From Coriaria nepalensis (lineage: Eukaryota > Streptophyta > Magnoliopsida > Cucurbitales > Coriariaceae), in NCBI GenBank assembly GCA_027186245.1, contig CP114482.1, positions 25,439,209 to 25,503,208 of the forward strand: a DNA stretch of 64,000 nucleotides, in the 5' to 3' direction. The position numbers and the translations under genes are program-made. The stretch's first letter is position 1. Each line of letters starts with the position of its first letter. Below the pieces are notes generated by a model that saw only the letters and a program-made list of their open reading frames with translations, had not been told where the DNA came from and made no database searches. This document shows positions 28,112-39,929 of the stretch, piece after piece.

Positions 28112-29069
28112 TGTTATCTTCCATAGATTAATTACAAGTTATGTAAGAAAATAATATTTGAAGGGTGAAAATAGAATTCGTTCGAACTAATTTAGAATGA
28201 TTTAATGACTAGAAGAGACTCAGTGACATGACTTTAAGGCTAAACAAATGCATTGTTGCCTATAATAGATCAACTGCAAGTTATGCACGAAAGTCATGTT
28301 TAAATGCCGAATTTCATACGAAGTGATTTAGAATGATTTACTGACTACAAGAGACGCAAAAATATGGCTTGAACGCTAAAAAATGCAGAGTTGCCATCAA
28401 TAGATCAATTGCAAATTATGCATGAAGATGGCGTTCTAAATGCAAAAAGAGAATTGGTTCGAAGTGCTTTCAAACAATTTAATGATTGAAAAGACTGAGT
28501 GATATGCTTTTTAATGCTAAAATAATGCATTGTTGTCTTCAATAGATTAATTACAAGTTATGTAAGAAAATAATATTTGAATGGCGAAAATAGAATTCTT
28601 TCGAACTAATTTAGAATGATTTAATGACTGGAAGAGACTCAGTGATATGAATTTAAGGCTAAAGAAATGCATTGTTCCCTATAATAGATCAACTGCAAGT
28701 TATGCACGAAAGTCATGTTTAAATGCCGAATTTCATACGAAGTGATTTAGAATGATTTACTGACTAAAAGAGACGCAAAAATATGGCTTGCACGCTAAAA
28801 AATGCAGAGTTGCCATCAATAGATCAATTGCAAGTTATGCACGAAAGTCGTGTTTTAAATGCAAAAAGGGAATTGGCTCGAAGTGCCTTCAAACAATTTA
28901 TTGATTGAAAAGACTGAGTGATATGCTTTTTAATGAAAAAATAATGCATTGTTGTCTTCAATAGATTAATTGCAAGTTATGTAAGAAAATAATGTTTGAA
29001 GGGCGAAAATAGAATTCGGTCGAATTAATTTAGAATGATTTAATGACTAAAAGAGACTCAATGACATGA
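27060..29069. repeat. Dispersed two-kb block shared with 36,697-38,706
   Basis: The offset is 9,637 bp, or 23 HORs. Shared markers in the same order are GTCATGCTTAAAGG in B, TGATAGAAAAG, ATTGTTATCTTCCATAG, AATATTTGAATGGCG, AATTCTTTCGAAC and GGGAATTGGCTCG. Isolated differences include GGTTTGAACGC near 27,948 and CACGAAATTCATG only in the downstream copy. At 28,935 this copy has ATGAAAAAATAATGC, one base shorter than ATGCAAAAATAATGC at about 38,571. Confidence 0.75.
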
Positions 29070-30109
29070 CTTGAAGGCTAAACAAATGCATTGTTGCCTT
29101 CAATAGATCAACTGCAAGTTACGCACGAAAGTCATGTTTAAAGGCCGAATTTCGTTCGAAGTGATTTAGAATGATTTACTGAATAAAAGAGACGCAAAAA
29201 TATGACTTCAACGCTAAAAAAGGCATACTTGCCATCAATAGATCAATTGCAAGTTATGCACGAAAGTCGCGTTTTAAATGCAAAAAGAGAATTGGTTCGA
29301 AGTGCCTTCAAACAATTTAATGATTGAAAAGACTGAGTGATATGCTTTCTAATGCTAAAATAATGCATTGTTGTCTTCAATAGATTAATTACAAGTTATG
29401 TAAGAAAATAATATTCGAAGGGCGAAAATAGAATTCGTTCGAACTAATTTAGAATGATTTAATGACTAGAAGAGACTCAGTGACATGACTTCAAGGCTAA
29501 ACAAATGCATTGTTTCCTATAGTAGATCAACTGCAAGTTATGCACGAAAGTCATGTTTAAATGCCGAATTTCATACGAAGTGATTTAGAATGATTTACTG
29601 ACTAAAAGAGACGCAAAAATATGGCTTGAACGCTAAAAAATGCAGAGTTGCCATCAATAGATCAATTGCAAGTTATGCACGAAAGTCGCGTTTTAAATGC
29701 AAAAAGAGAATTGGTTCGAAGTGCCTTCAAACAATTTAATGATAGAAAAGACTGAGTGATAAGCTTTTTAATGCTAAAATAATTCATTGTTGTCTTCAAT
29801 AGATTAATTACAAGTTATGTAAGAAAATAATATTCGAAGGGCGAAAATAGAATTCGTTCGAATTAATTTTGAGTGATTTAATGACTAAAAGAGACTCAAT
29901 GACATGACTTGAAGGCTAAACAAATGCATTGTTGCCTTCAATAGATCAACTGCAAGTTACGCACGAAAGTCATGTTTAAAGGCCGAATTTCGTTCGAAGT
30001 GATTTAGAATGATTTACTGAATAAAAGAGACGCAAAAATATGACTTCAACGCTAAAAAAGGCATACTTGCCATCAATAGATCAATTGCAAGTTATGCACG
30101 AAAGTCGCG
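29070..30109. repeat. Satellite stretch between amplified blocks
   Basis: This contains about 2.5 HORs in phase. Its first part matches 31,584 to about 32,180 at an offset of 2,514 (six HORs), including AATATTCGAAGG and TTGTTTCCTATAGTAG at 29,511. The GATAGAAAAG/AAGCTT variant appears again at about 29,742. There is nothing but satellite here. Confidence 0.7.
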
Positions 30110-31345
30110 TTTTAAATGCAAAAAGAGAATTGGTTCGAAGTGCCTTCAAACAATTTAATGATTGAAAAGACTGAGTGATATGCTTTTTAATGCTAAAATA
30201 ATGCATTGTTGTCTTCAATAGATTAATTACAAGTTATGTAAGAAAATAATGTTTGAAGGGCAAAAATAGAATTCGTTCGAATTAATTTAGAATGATTTAA
30301 AGATTAAAAGAGACTCAATGACATGACCTTAAGGCTAAACAAATGCATTGTTGCCTTCAATAGATCAACTGCAAGTTATGCTCGAAAGTCATGTTTAAAT
30401 GCCGAATTTCATACGAAGTGATTTAGAATGATTTACTGACTAAAAGAGACGCAAAAATATGGCTTGAACGCTAAAAAATGCAGAGTTGCCATCAATAGAT
30501 CAATTGCAAATTATGCATGAAGATGGCGTTTTAAATGCAAAAAGAGAATTGGTTCGAAGTGCCTTCAAACAATTTAATGATTGAAAAGACTGAGTGATAT
30601 GCTTTTTAATGCTAAAATAATGCATTGTTGTCTTCAATAGATTAATTACAAGTTATGTAAGAAAATAATGTTTGAAGGGCAAAAATAGAATTCGTTCGAA
30701 TTAATTTAGAATGATTTAAAGATTAAAAGAGACTCAATGACATGACCTTAAGGCTAAACAAATGCATGGTTGCCTTCAATAGATCAACTGCAAGTTATGC
30801 TCGAAAGTCATGTTTAAATGCCGAATTTCATACGAAGTGATTTAGAATGATTTACTGACTAAAAGAGACGCAAAAATATGGCTTGAACGCTAAAAAATGC
30901 AGAGTTGCCATCAATAGATCAATTGCAAATTATGCATGAAGATGGCGTTTTAAATGCAAAAAGAGAATTGGTTCGAAGTGCCTTCAAACAATTTAATGAT
31001 TGAAAAGACTGAGTGATATGCTTTTTAATGCTAAAATAATGCATTGTTGTCTTCAATAGATTAATTACAAGTTATGTAAGAAAATAATGTTTGAAGGGCA
31101 AAAATAGAATTCGTTCGAATTAATTTAGAATGATTTAAAGATTAAAAGAGACTCAATGACATGACCTTAAGGCTAAACAAATGCATGGTTGCCTTCAATA
31201 GATCAACTGCAAGTTATGCTCGAAAGTCATGTTTAAATGCCGAATTTCATACGAAGTGATTTAGAATGATTTACTGACTAAAACAGACGCAAAAATATGG
31301 CTTGAACGCTAAAAAATGCAGAGTTGCCATCAATAGATCAATTGC
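30110..31345. repeat. Tandem triplication of a single HOR (419 bp x 3)
   Basis: The copies are 30,110-30,528, 30,529-30,947 and 30,948-31,345. The marker TTATGCTCGAAAG lies at 30,381, 30,800 and 31,219 (within a base), exactly 419 bp apart. GGGCAAAAATAG, TTTAAAGATTAAAAG and CATGACCTTAAGG are in all three. Only a few bases differ: ATGCATTG in the first against ATGCATGG in the other two, and AAAGAGACG against AAACAGACG in the third. This is a clear recent single-unit amplification. Confidence 0.85.
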
Positions 31346-34300
31346 AAGTTATGGACGAAAGTCGCGCTTTAAATGCAAAAAGAGAATTGGTTCGAAGTGC
31401 CTTCAAACAATTTAATGATTGAAAAGAATGAGTGATATGCTTTTTAATGCTAAAATAATGCATTGTCGTCTTCAATAGATTAATTACAAGTTATGTAAGA
31501 AAATAATGTTTGAAGGGCGAAAATAGAATTCGGTCGAATTAATTTTGAGTGATTTAATGACTAAAAGAGACTCAATGACATGACTTGAAGGCTAAACAAA
31601 TGCATTGTTGCCTTCAATAGATCAACTGCAAGTTACGCACGAAAGTCATGTTTAAAGGCCGAATTTCGTTCGAAGTGATTTAGAATGATTTACTGAATAA
31701 AAGAGACGCAAAAATATGACTTCAACGCTAAAAAAGGCATACTTGCCATCAATAGATCAATTGCAAGTTATGCACGAAAGTCGCGTTTTAAATGCAAAAA
31801 GAGAATTGGTTCGAAGTGCCTTCAAACAATTTAATGATTGAAAAGACTGAGTGATATGCTTTTTAATGCTAAAATAATGCATTGTTGTCTTCAATAGATT
31901 AATTACAAGTTATGTAAGAAAATAATATTCGAAGGGCGAAAATAGAATTCGTTCGAACTAATTTAGAATGATTTAATGACTAGAAGAGGCTCAGTGACAT
32001 GACTTCAAGGCTAAACAAATGCATTGTTTCCTATAGTAGATCAACTGCAAGTTATGCACGAAAGTCATGTTTAAATGCCGAATTTCATACGAAGTGATTT
32101 AGAATGATTTACTGACTAAAAGAGACGCAAAAATATGGCTTGAACGCTAAAAAATGCAGAGTTGCCATCAATAGATCAATTGCAAATTATGCATGAAGAT
32201 GGCGTTCTAAATGCAAAAAGAGAATTGGTTCGAAGTGCCTTCAAACAATTTAATGATTGAAAAGACTGAGTGATATGCTTTTTAATGCTAAAATAATGCA
32301 TTGTTGTCTTCAATAGATTAATTACAAGTTATGTAAGAAAATAATGTTTGAAGGGCAAAAATAGAATTCGTTCGAATTAATTTAGAATGATTTAAAGATT
32401 AAAAGAGACTCAATGACATGACCTTAAGGCTAAACAAATGCATGGTTGCCTTCAATAGATCAACTGCAAGTTATGCTCGAAAGTCATGTTTAAATGCCGA
32501 ATTTCATACGAAGTGATTTAGAATGATTTACTGACTAAAACAGACGCAAAAATATGGCTTGAACGCTAAAAAATGCAGAGTTGCCATCAATAGATCAATT
32601 GCAAGTTATGGACGAAAGTCGCGTTTTAAATGCAAAAAGAGAATTGGTTCGAAGTGCCTTCAAACAATTTAATGATTGAAAAGAATGAGTGATATGCTTT
32701 TTAATGCTAAAATAATGCATTGTCGTCTTCAATAGATTAATTACAAGTTATGTAAGAAAATAATGTTTGAAGGGCGAAAATAGAATTCGGTCGAATTAAT
32801 TTTGAGTGATTTAAAGATTAAAAGAGACTCAATGACATGACCTTAAGGCTAAACAAATGCATGGTTGCCTTCAATAGATCAACTGCAAGTTATGCTCGAA
32901 AGTCATGTTTAAATGCCGAATTTCATACGAAGTGATTTAGAATGATTTACTGACTAAAACAGACGCAAAAATATGGCTTGAACGCTAAAAAATGCAGAGT
33001 TGCCATCAATAGATCAATTGCAAGTTATGGACGAAAGTCGCGCTTTAAATGCAAAAAGAGAATTGGTTCGAAGTGCCTTCAAACAATTTAATGATTGAAA
33101 AGAATGAGTGATATGCTTTTTAATGCTAAAATAATGCATTGTCGTCTTCAATAGATTAATTACAAGTTATGTAAGAAAATAATGTTTGAAGGGCGAAAAT
33201 AGAATTCGGTCGAATTAATTTTGAGTGATTTAATGACTAAAAGAGACTCAATGACATGACTTGAAGGCTAAACAAATGCATTGTTGCCTTCAATAGATCA
33301 ACTGCAAGTTACGCACGAAAGTCATGTTTAAAGGCCGAATTTCGTTCGAAGTGATTTAGAATGATTTACTGAATAAAAGAGACGCAAAAATATGACTTCA
33401 ACGCTAAAAAAGGCATACTTGCCATCAATAGATCAATTGCAAGTTATGCACGAAAGTCGCGTTTTAAATGCAAAAAGAGAATTGGTTCGAAGTGCCTTCA
33501 AACAATTTAATGATTGAAAAGACTGAGTGATATGCTTTTTAATGCTAAAATAATGCATTGTTGTCTTCAATAGATTAATTACAAGTTATGTAAGAAAATA
33601 ATATTCGAAGGGCGAAAATAGAATTCGTTCGAACTAATTTAGAATGATTTAATGACTAGAAGAGGCTCAGTGACATGACTTCAAGGCTAAACAAATGCAT
33701 TGTTTCCTATAGTAGATCAACTGCAAGTTATGCACGAAAGTCATGTTTAAATGCCGAATTTCATACGAAGTGATTTAGAATGATTTACTGACTAAAAGAG
33801 ACGCAAAAATATGGCTTGAACGCTAAAAAATGCAGAGTTGCCATCAATAGATCAATTGCAAATTATGCATGAAGATGGCGTTCTAAATGCAAAAAGAGAA
33901 TTGGTTCGAAGTGCCTTCAAACAATTTAATGATTGAAAAGACTGAGTGATATGCTTTTTAATGCTAAAATAATGCATTGTTGTCTTCAATAGATTAATTA
34001 CAAGTTATGTAAGAAAATAATGTTTGAAGGGCAAAAATAGAATTCGTTCGAATTAATTTAGAATGATTTAAAGATTAAAAGAGACTCAATGACATGACCT
34101 TAAGGCTAAACAAATGCATGGTTGCCTTCAATAGATCAACTGCAAGTTATGCTCGAAAGTCATGTTTAAATGCCGAATTTCATACGAAGTGATTTAGAAT
34201 GATTTACTGACTAAAACAGACGCAAAAATATGGCTTGAACGCTAAAAAATGCAGAGTTGCCATCAATAGATCAATTGCAAGTTATGGACGAAAGTCGCGT

Positions 34301-34481
34301 TTTAAATGCAAAAAGAGAATTGGTTCGAAGTGCCTTCAAACAATTTAATGATTGAAAAGAATGAGTGATATGCTTTTTAATGCTAAAATAATGCATTGTC
34401 GTCTTCAATAGATTAATTACAAGTTATGTAAGAAAATAATGTTTGAAGGGCGAAAATAGAATTCGGTCGAATTAATTTTGA
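31130..34481. repeat. 1,676-bp (four-HOR) tandem duplication
   Basis: Copies are about 31,130-32,805 and 32,806-34,481. The offset of 1,676 is exact at CATTGTCGTC (31,461 and 33,137) and at the rare GAGGCTCAGTG (31,986 and 33,662). Both copies include AGAATGAGTG in C and AATTAATTTTGAGTG in A. Part of the unit (32,806 to about 33,840) occurs again at 35,739-36,773, seven HORs further on. Confidence 0.8.
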
Positions 34482-37400
34482 GTGATTTAATGACTAAAAG
34501 AGATTCAATGACATGACTTGAAGGCTAAACAAATGCATTGTTGCCTTCAATAGATCAACTGCAAGTTACGCACGAAAGTCATGTTTAAAGGCCGAATTTC
34601 GTTCGAAGTGATTTAGAATGATTTACTGAATAAAAGAGACGCAAAAATATGACTTCAACGCTAAAAAAGGCATACTTGCCATCAATAGATCAATTGCAAG
34701 TTATGCACGAAAGTCGCGTTTTAAATGCAAAAAGAGAATTGGTTCGAAGTGCCTTCAAACAATTTAATGATAGAAAAGACTGAGTGATAAGCTTTTTAAT
34801 GCTAAAATAATTCATTGTTGTCTTCAATAGATTAATTACAAGTTATGTAAGAAAATAATATTCGAAGGTCGAAAATAGAATTCGTTCGAACTAATTTAGA
34901 ATGATTTAATGACCAGAAGAGACTCAGTGACATGACTTCAAGGCTAAACAAATGCATTGTTGCCTATAATAGATCAACTGCAAGTTATGCACGAAATTCA
35001 TGTTTAAATGCCGAATTTCATACGAAGTGATTTAGAATGATTTACTGACTAAAAGAGACGCAAAAATATGGCTTGAACGCTAAAAAATGCAGAGTTGCCA
35101 TCAATAGATCAATTGCAAGTTATGCACCAAAGTCGCGTTTTAAATGCAAAAAGAGAATTGGTTCGAAGTGCCTTCAAACAATTTAATGATTGAAAAGACT
35201 GAGTGATATGCTTTTTAATGCTAAAATAATGCATTGTTATCTTCCATAGATTAATTACAAGTTATGTAAGAAAATAATATTTGAAGGGTGAAAATAGAAT
35301 TCGTTCGAACTAATTTAGAATGATTTAATGACTAGAAGAGACTCAGTGACATGACTTTAAGGCTAAACAAATGCATTGTTGCCTATAATAGATCAACTGC
35401 AAGTTATGCACGAAAGTCATGTTTAAATGCCGAATTTCATACGAAGTGATTTAGAATGATTTACTGACTAAAAGAGACGCAAAAATATGGCTTGAACGCT
35501 AAAAAATGCAGAGTTGCCATCAATAGATCAATTGCAAATTATGCATGAAGATGGCGTTTTAAATGCAAAAAGAGAATTGGTTCGAAGTGCCTTCAAACAA
35601 TTTAATGATTGAAAAGACTGAGTGATATGCTTTTTAATGCTAAAATAATGGATTGTTGTCTTCAATAGATTAATTACAAGTCATGTAAGAAAATAATGTT
35701 TGAAGGGCAAAAATAGAATTCGTTCGAATTAATTTAGAATGATTTAAAGATTAAAAGAGACTCAATGACATGACCTTAAGGCTAAACAAATGCATGGTTG
35801 CCTTCAATAGATCAACTGCAAGTTATGCTCGAAAGTCATGTTTAAATGCCGATTTTCATACGAAGTGATTTAGAATGATTTACTGACTAAAACAGACGCA
35901 AGAATATGGCTTGAACGCTAAAAAATGCAGAGTTGCCATCAATAGATCAATTGCAAGTTATGGACGAAAGTCGCGCTTTAAATGCAAAAAGAGAATTAGT
36001 TCGAAGTGCCTTCAAACAATTTAATGATTGAAAAGAATGAGTGATATGCTTTTTAATGCTAAAATAATGCATTGTCGTCTTCAATAGATTAATTACAAGT
36101 TATGTAAGAAAATAATGTTTGAAGGGCGAAAATAGAATTCGGTCGAATTAATTTTGAGTGATTTAATGACTAAAAGAGACTCAATGACATGACTTGAAGG
36201 CTAAACAAATGCATTGTTGCCTTCAATAGATCAACTGCAAGTTACGCACGAAAGTCATGTTTAAAGGCCGAATTTCATTCGAAGTGATTTAGAATGATTT
36301 ACTGAATAAAAGAGACGCAAAAATATGACTTCAACGCTAAAAAAGGCATACTTGCCATCAATAGATCAATTGCAAGTTATGCACGAAAGTCGCGTTTTAA
36401 ATTCAAAAAGAGAATTGGTTCGAAGTGCCTTCAAACAATTTAATGATTGAAAAGACTGAGTGATATGCTTTTTAATGCTAAAATAATGCATTGTTGTCTT
36501 CAATAGATTAATTACAAGTTATGTAAGAAAATAATATTCGAAGGGCGAAAATAGAATTCGTTCGAACTAATTTAGAATGATTTAATGACTAGAAGAGGCT
36601 CAGTGACATGACTTCAAGGCTAAACAAATGCATTGTTTCCTATAGTAGATCAACTGCAAGTTATGCACGAAAGTCATGTTTAAATGCCGAATTTCATACG
36701 AAGTGATTTAGAATGATTTACTGACCAAAAGAGACGCAAAAATATGGCTTGAACGCTAAAAAATGCAGAGTTGCCATCAATAGATCAATTGCAAGTTATG
36801 CACCAAAGTCGCGTTTTAAATGCAAAAAGAGAATTGGTTCGAAGTGCCTTCAAACAATTTAATGATTGAAAAGACTGAGTGATATGCTTTTTAATGCTAA
36901 AATAATGCATTGTTGTCTTCAACAGATTAATTGCAAGTTATGTAAGAAAATAATGTTTGAAGGGCGAAAATAGAATTCGGTCGAATTAATTTAGAGTGAT
37001 TTAATGACTAAAAGAGACTCAATGACATGACTTGAAGGCTAAACAAATGCATTGTTGCCTTCAATAGATCAACTGCAAGTTACGCACGAAAGTCATGCTT
37101 AAAGGCCGAATTTCGTTCGAAGTGATTTAGAATGATTTACTGAATAAAAGAGACGCAAAAATATGACTTCAACGCTAAAAAAGGCATACTTGCCATCAAT
37201 AGATCAATTGCAAGTTATGCACGAAAGTCGCGTTTTAAATGCAAAAAGAGAATTGGTTCGAAGTGCCTTCAAACAATTTAATGATAGAAAAGACTGAGTG
37301 ATAAGCTTTTTAATGCTAAAATAATTCATTGTTGTCTTCAATAGATTAATTACAAGTTATGTAAGAAAATAATATTCGAAGGGCGAAAATAGAATTCGTT

Positions 37401-38214
37401 CGAACTAATTTAGAATGATTTAATGACCAGAAGAGACTCAGTGACATGACTTCAAGGCTAAACAAATGCATTGTTGCCTATAATAGATCAACTGCAAGTT
37501 ATGCACGAAATTCATGTTTAAATGCCGAATTTCATACGAAGTGATTTAGAATGATTTACTGACTAAAAGAGACGCAAAAATATGGCTTGAACGCTAAAAA
37601 ATGCAGAGTTGCCATCAATAGATCAATTGCAAGTTATGCACCAAAGTCGCGTTTTAAATGCAAAAAGAGAATTGGTTCGAAGTGCCTTCAAACAATTTAA
37701 TGATTGAAAAGACTGAGTGATATGCTTTTTAATGCTAAAATAATGCATTGTTATCTTCCATAGATTAATTACAAGTTATGTAAGAAAATAATATTTGAAG
37801 GGCGAAAATAGAATTCGTTCGAACTAATTTAGAATGATTTAATGACTAGAAGAGACTCAGTGACATGACTTTAAGGCTAAACAAATGCATTGTTGCCTAT
37901 AATAGATCAACTGCAAGTTATGCACGAAAGTCATGTTTAAATGCCGAATTTCATACGAAGTGATTTAGAATGATTTACTGACTAAAAGAGACGCAAAAAT
38001 ATGGCTTGAACGCTAAAAAATGCAGAGTTGCCATCAATAGATCAATTGCAAATTATGCATGAAGATGGCGTTCTAAATGCAAAAAGAGAATTGGTTCGAA
38101 GTGCCTTCAAACAATTTAATGATTGAAAAGACTGAGTGATATGCTTTTTAATGCTAAAATAATGCATTGTTGTCTTCAATAGATTAATTACAAGTTATGT
38201 AAGAAAATAATATT
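34455..38214. repeat. Three-HOR block duplicated 2,514 bp apart
   Basis: 34,455-35,700 matches 36,969-38,214 (about 1,245 bp, offset 2,514 or six HORs), with shared CACGAAATTCATG in B and ATTGTTATCTTCC in A. The intervening 35,739-36,773 is a copy of 32,806-33,840 instead. The stretch is therefore a mosaic of two source blocks. Differences inside the duplicate include TTCGAAGGTCG at 34,861 and AAATAATGGATTG at about 35,648. Confidence 0.7.
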
Positions 38215-38224
38215 TGAATGGCGA

Positions 38225-39746
38225 AAATAGAATTCTTTCGAACTAATTTAGAATGATTTAATGACTGGAAGAGACTCAGTGATATGAATTTAAGGCTAAA
38301 GAAATGCATTGTTCCCTATAATAGATCAACTGCAAGTTATGCACGAAAGTCATGTTTAAATGCCGAATTTCATACGAAGTGATTTAGAATGATTTACTGA
38401 CTAAAAGAGACGCAAAAATATGGCTTGCACGCTAAAAAATGCAGAGTTGCCATCAATAGATCAATTGCAAGTTATGCACGAAAGTCGTGTTTTAAATGCA
38501 AAAAGGGAATTGGCTCGAAGTGCCTTCAAACAATTTATTGATTGAAAAGACTGAGTGATATGCTTTTTAATGCAAAAATAATGCATTGTTGTCTTCAATA
38601 GATTAATTGCAAGTTATGTAAGAAAATAATGTTTGAAGGGCGAAAATAGAATTCGGTCGAATTAATTTAGAATGATTTAATGACTAAAAGAGACTCAATG
38701 ACATGACTTTAAGGCTAAACAAATGCATTGTTGCCTTCAATAGATCAACTGCAAGTTACGCACGAAAGTCATGTTTAAAGGCCGAATTTCGTTCGAAGTG
38801 ATTTAGAATGATTTACTGACTAGAAGAGACGCAAAAATATGACTTCAACTCTAAAAAAGGCATAGTTGCCATCAATAGATCAATTGCAAGTTATGCACGA
38901 AAGACGCGTTTTAAATGCAAAAAGAGAATTGGTTCGAAGTGCCTTCAAACAATTTAATGATTGAAAAGACTGAGTGATATGCTTTTTAATGCTAAAATAA
39001 TGCATTGTTGTCTTCAATAGATTAATTACAGGTTATGTAAGAAAATAATATTTGAAGGGCGAAAATAGAAGTCGTTCGAACAAATTTAGAGTGATTTAAT
39101 GACTAGAAGAGACTCAGTGACATGACTTTAAGGCTAAACAAATGCATTGTTGCCTATAATAGATCAACTGCAAGTTATGCATGAAAGTCATGTTTAATTG
39201 CCGACTTTCGTACGAAGTGATTTAGAATGATTTACTGACTAAAAAAGATGCAAAAATATGACTTTAAAGCTAAAAAAATGCAGAGTTGCCATCAATAGAT
39301 CAATCGCAAATTATGCATGAAGATGGCGTTCTAAATGCAAAAAGAGAATTGGTTCGAAGTGCCTTAAAACAATTTAATGATTGAAAAGACTGAGTGATAT
39401 GCTTTTTAATGCTAAAATAATGCATTGTTGTCTTCAATAGATTAATTACGAGTTATGTAAGAAAATAATATTTGAAGGGTGAAAATAGAATTCGTTCGAA
39501 CTAATTTAGAATGATTTAATGACTAGAAGAGACTCAGTGACATGACTTTAAGGCTAAACAAATGCATTGTTGCCTATAATAGATCAACTGCAAGTTATGC
39601 ACGAAAGTCATGTTTAAATGCCGAATTTCGTTCGAAGTGATTTAGAATGATTTACTGACTAAAAGAGACGCAAAAATATGGCTTGAAGGCTAAAAAATGC
39701 AGAGTTGCCATCAATAGATCAATTGCAAGTTATGCACGAAAGTCGC
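38225..39746. repeat. Dispersed block shared with 15,595-17,117
   Basis: This is the downstream partner of the 22.6-kb-distant match described at 15.6-17.1 kb. It is joined on its left to the block shared with 27-29 kb, so three distant places share the GACTGGAAGAG/GGCTCGAAG subtype. Minor changes here include AGAAGTCGTTCG (EcoRI site lost) near 39,069 and GCCGACTTTCG near 39,201. It ends where C changes to GTCGCATTTT followed by GTGCGTTCAAACAACTT, the subtype of the 3.3-kb and 14.6-kb regions. Confidence 0.75.
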
Positions 39747-39929
39747 ATTTTAAATGCAAAAAGAGAATTGGTTCGAAGTGCGTTCAAACAACTTAATGAT
39801 TGAGAAGACTGAGTGATATGCTTTCTAATGCTAAAATAATGCATTGTTGTCTTCAATAGACTAATTACAAGTTATGTAAGAAAATAAAATTTGAAGGGCG
39901 AAAATAGATTTCGTTCGAACTAATTTAGA

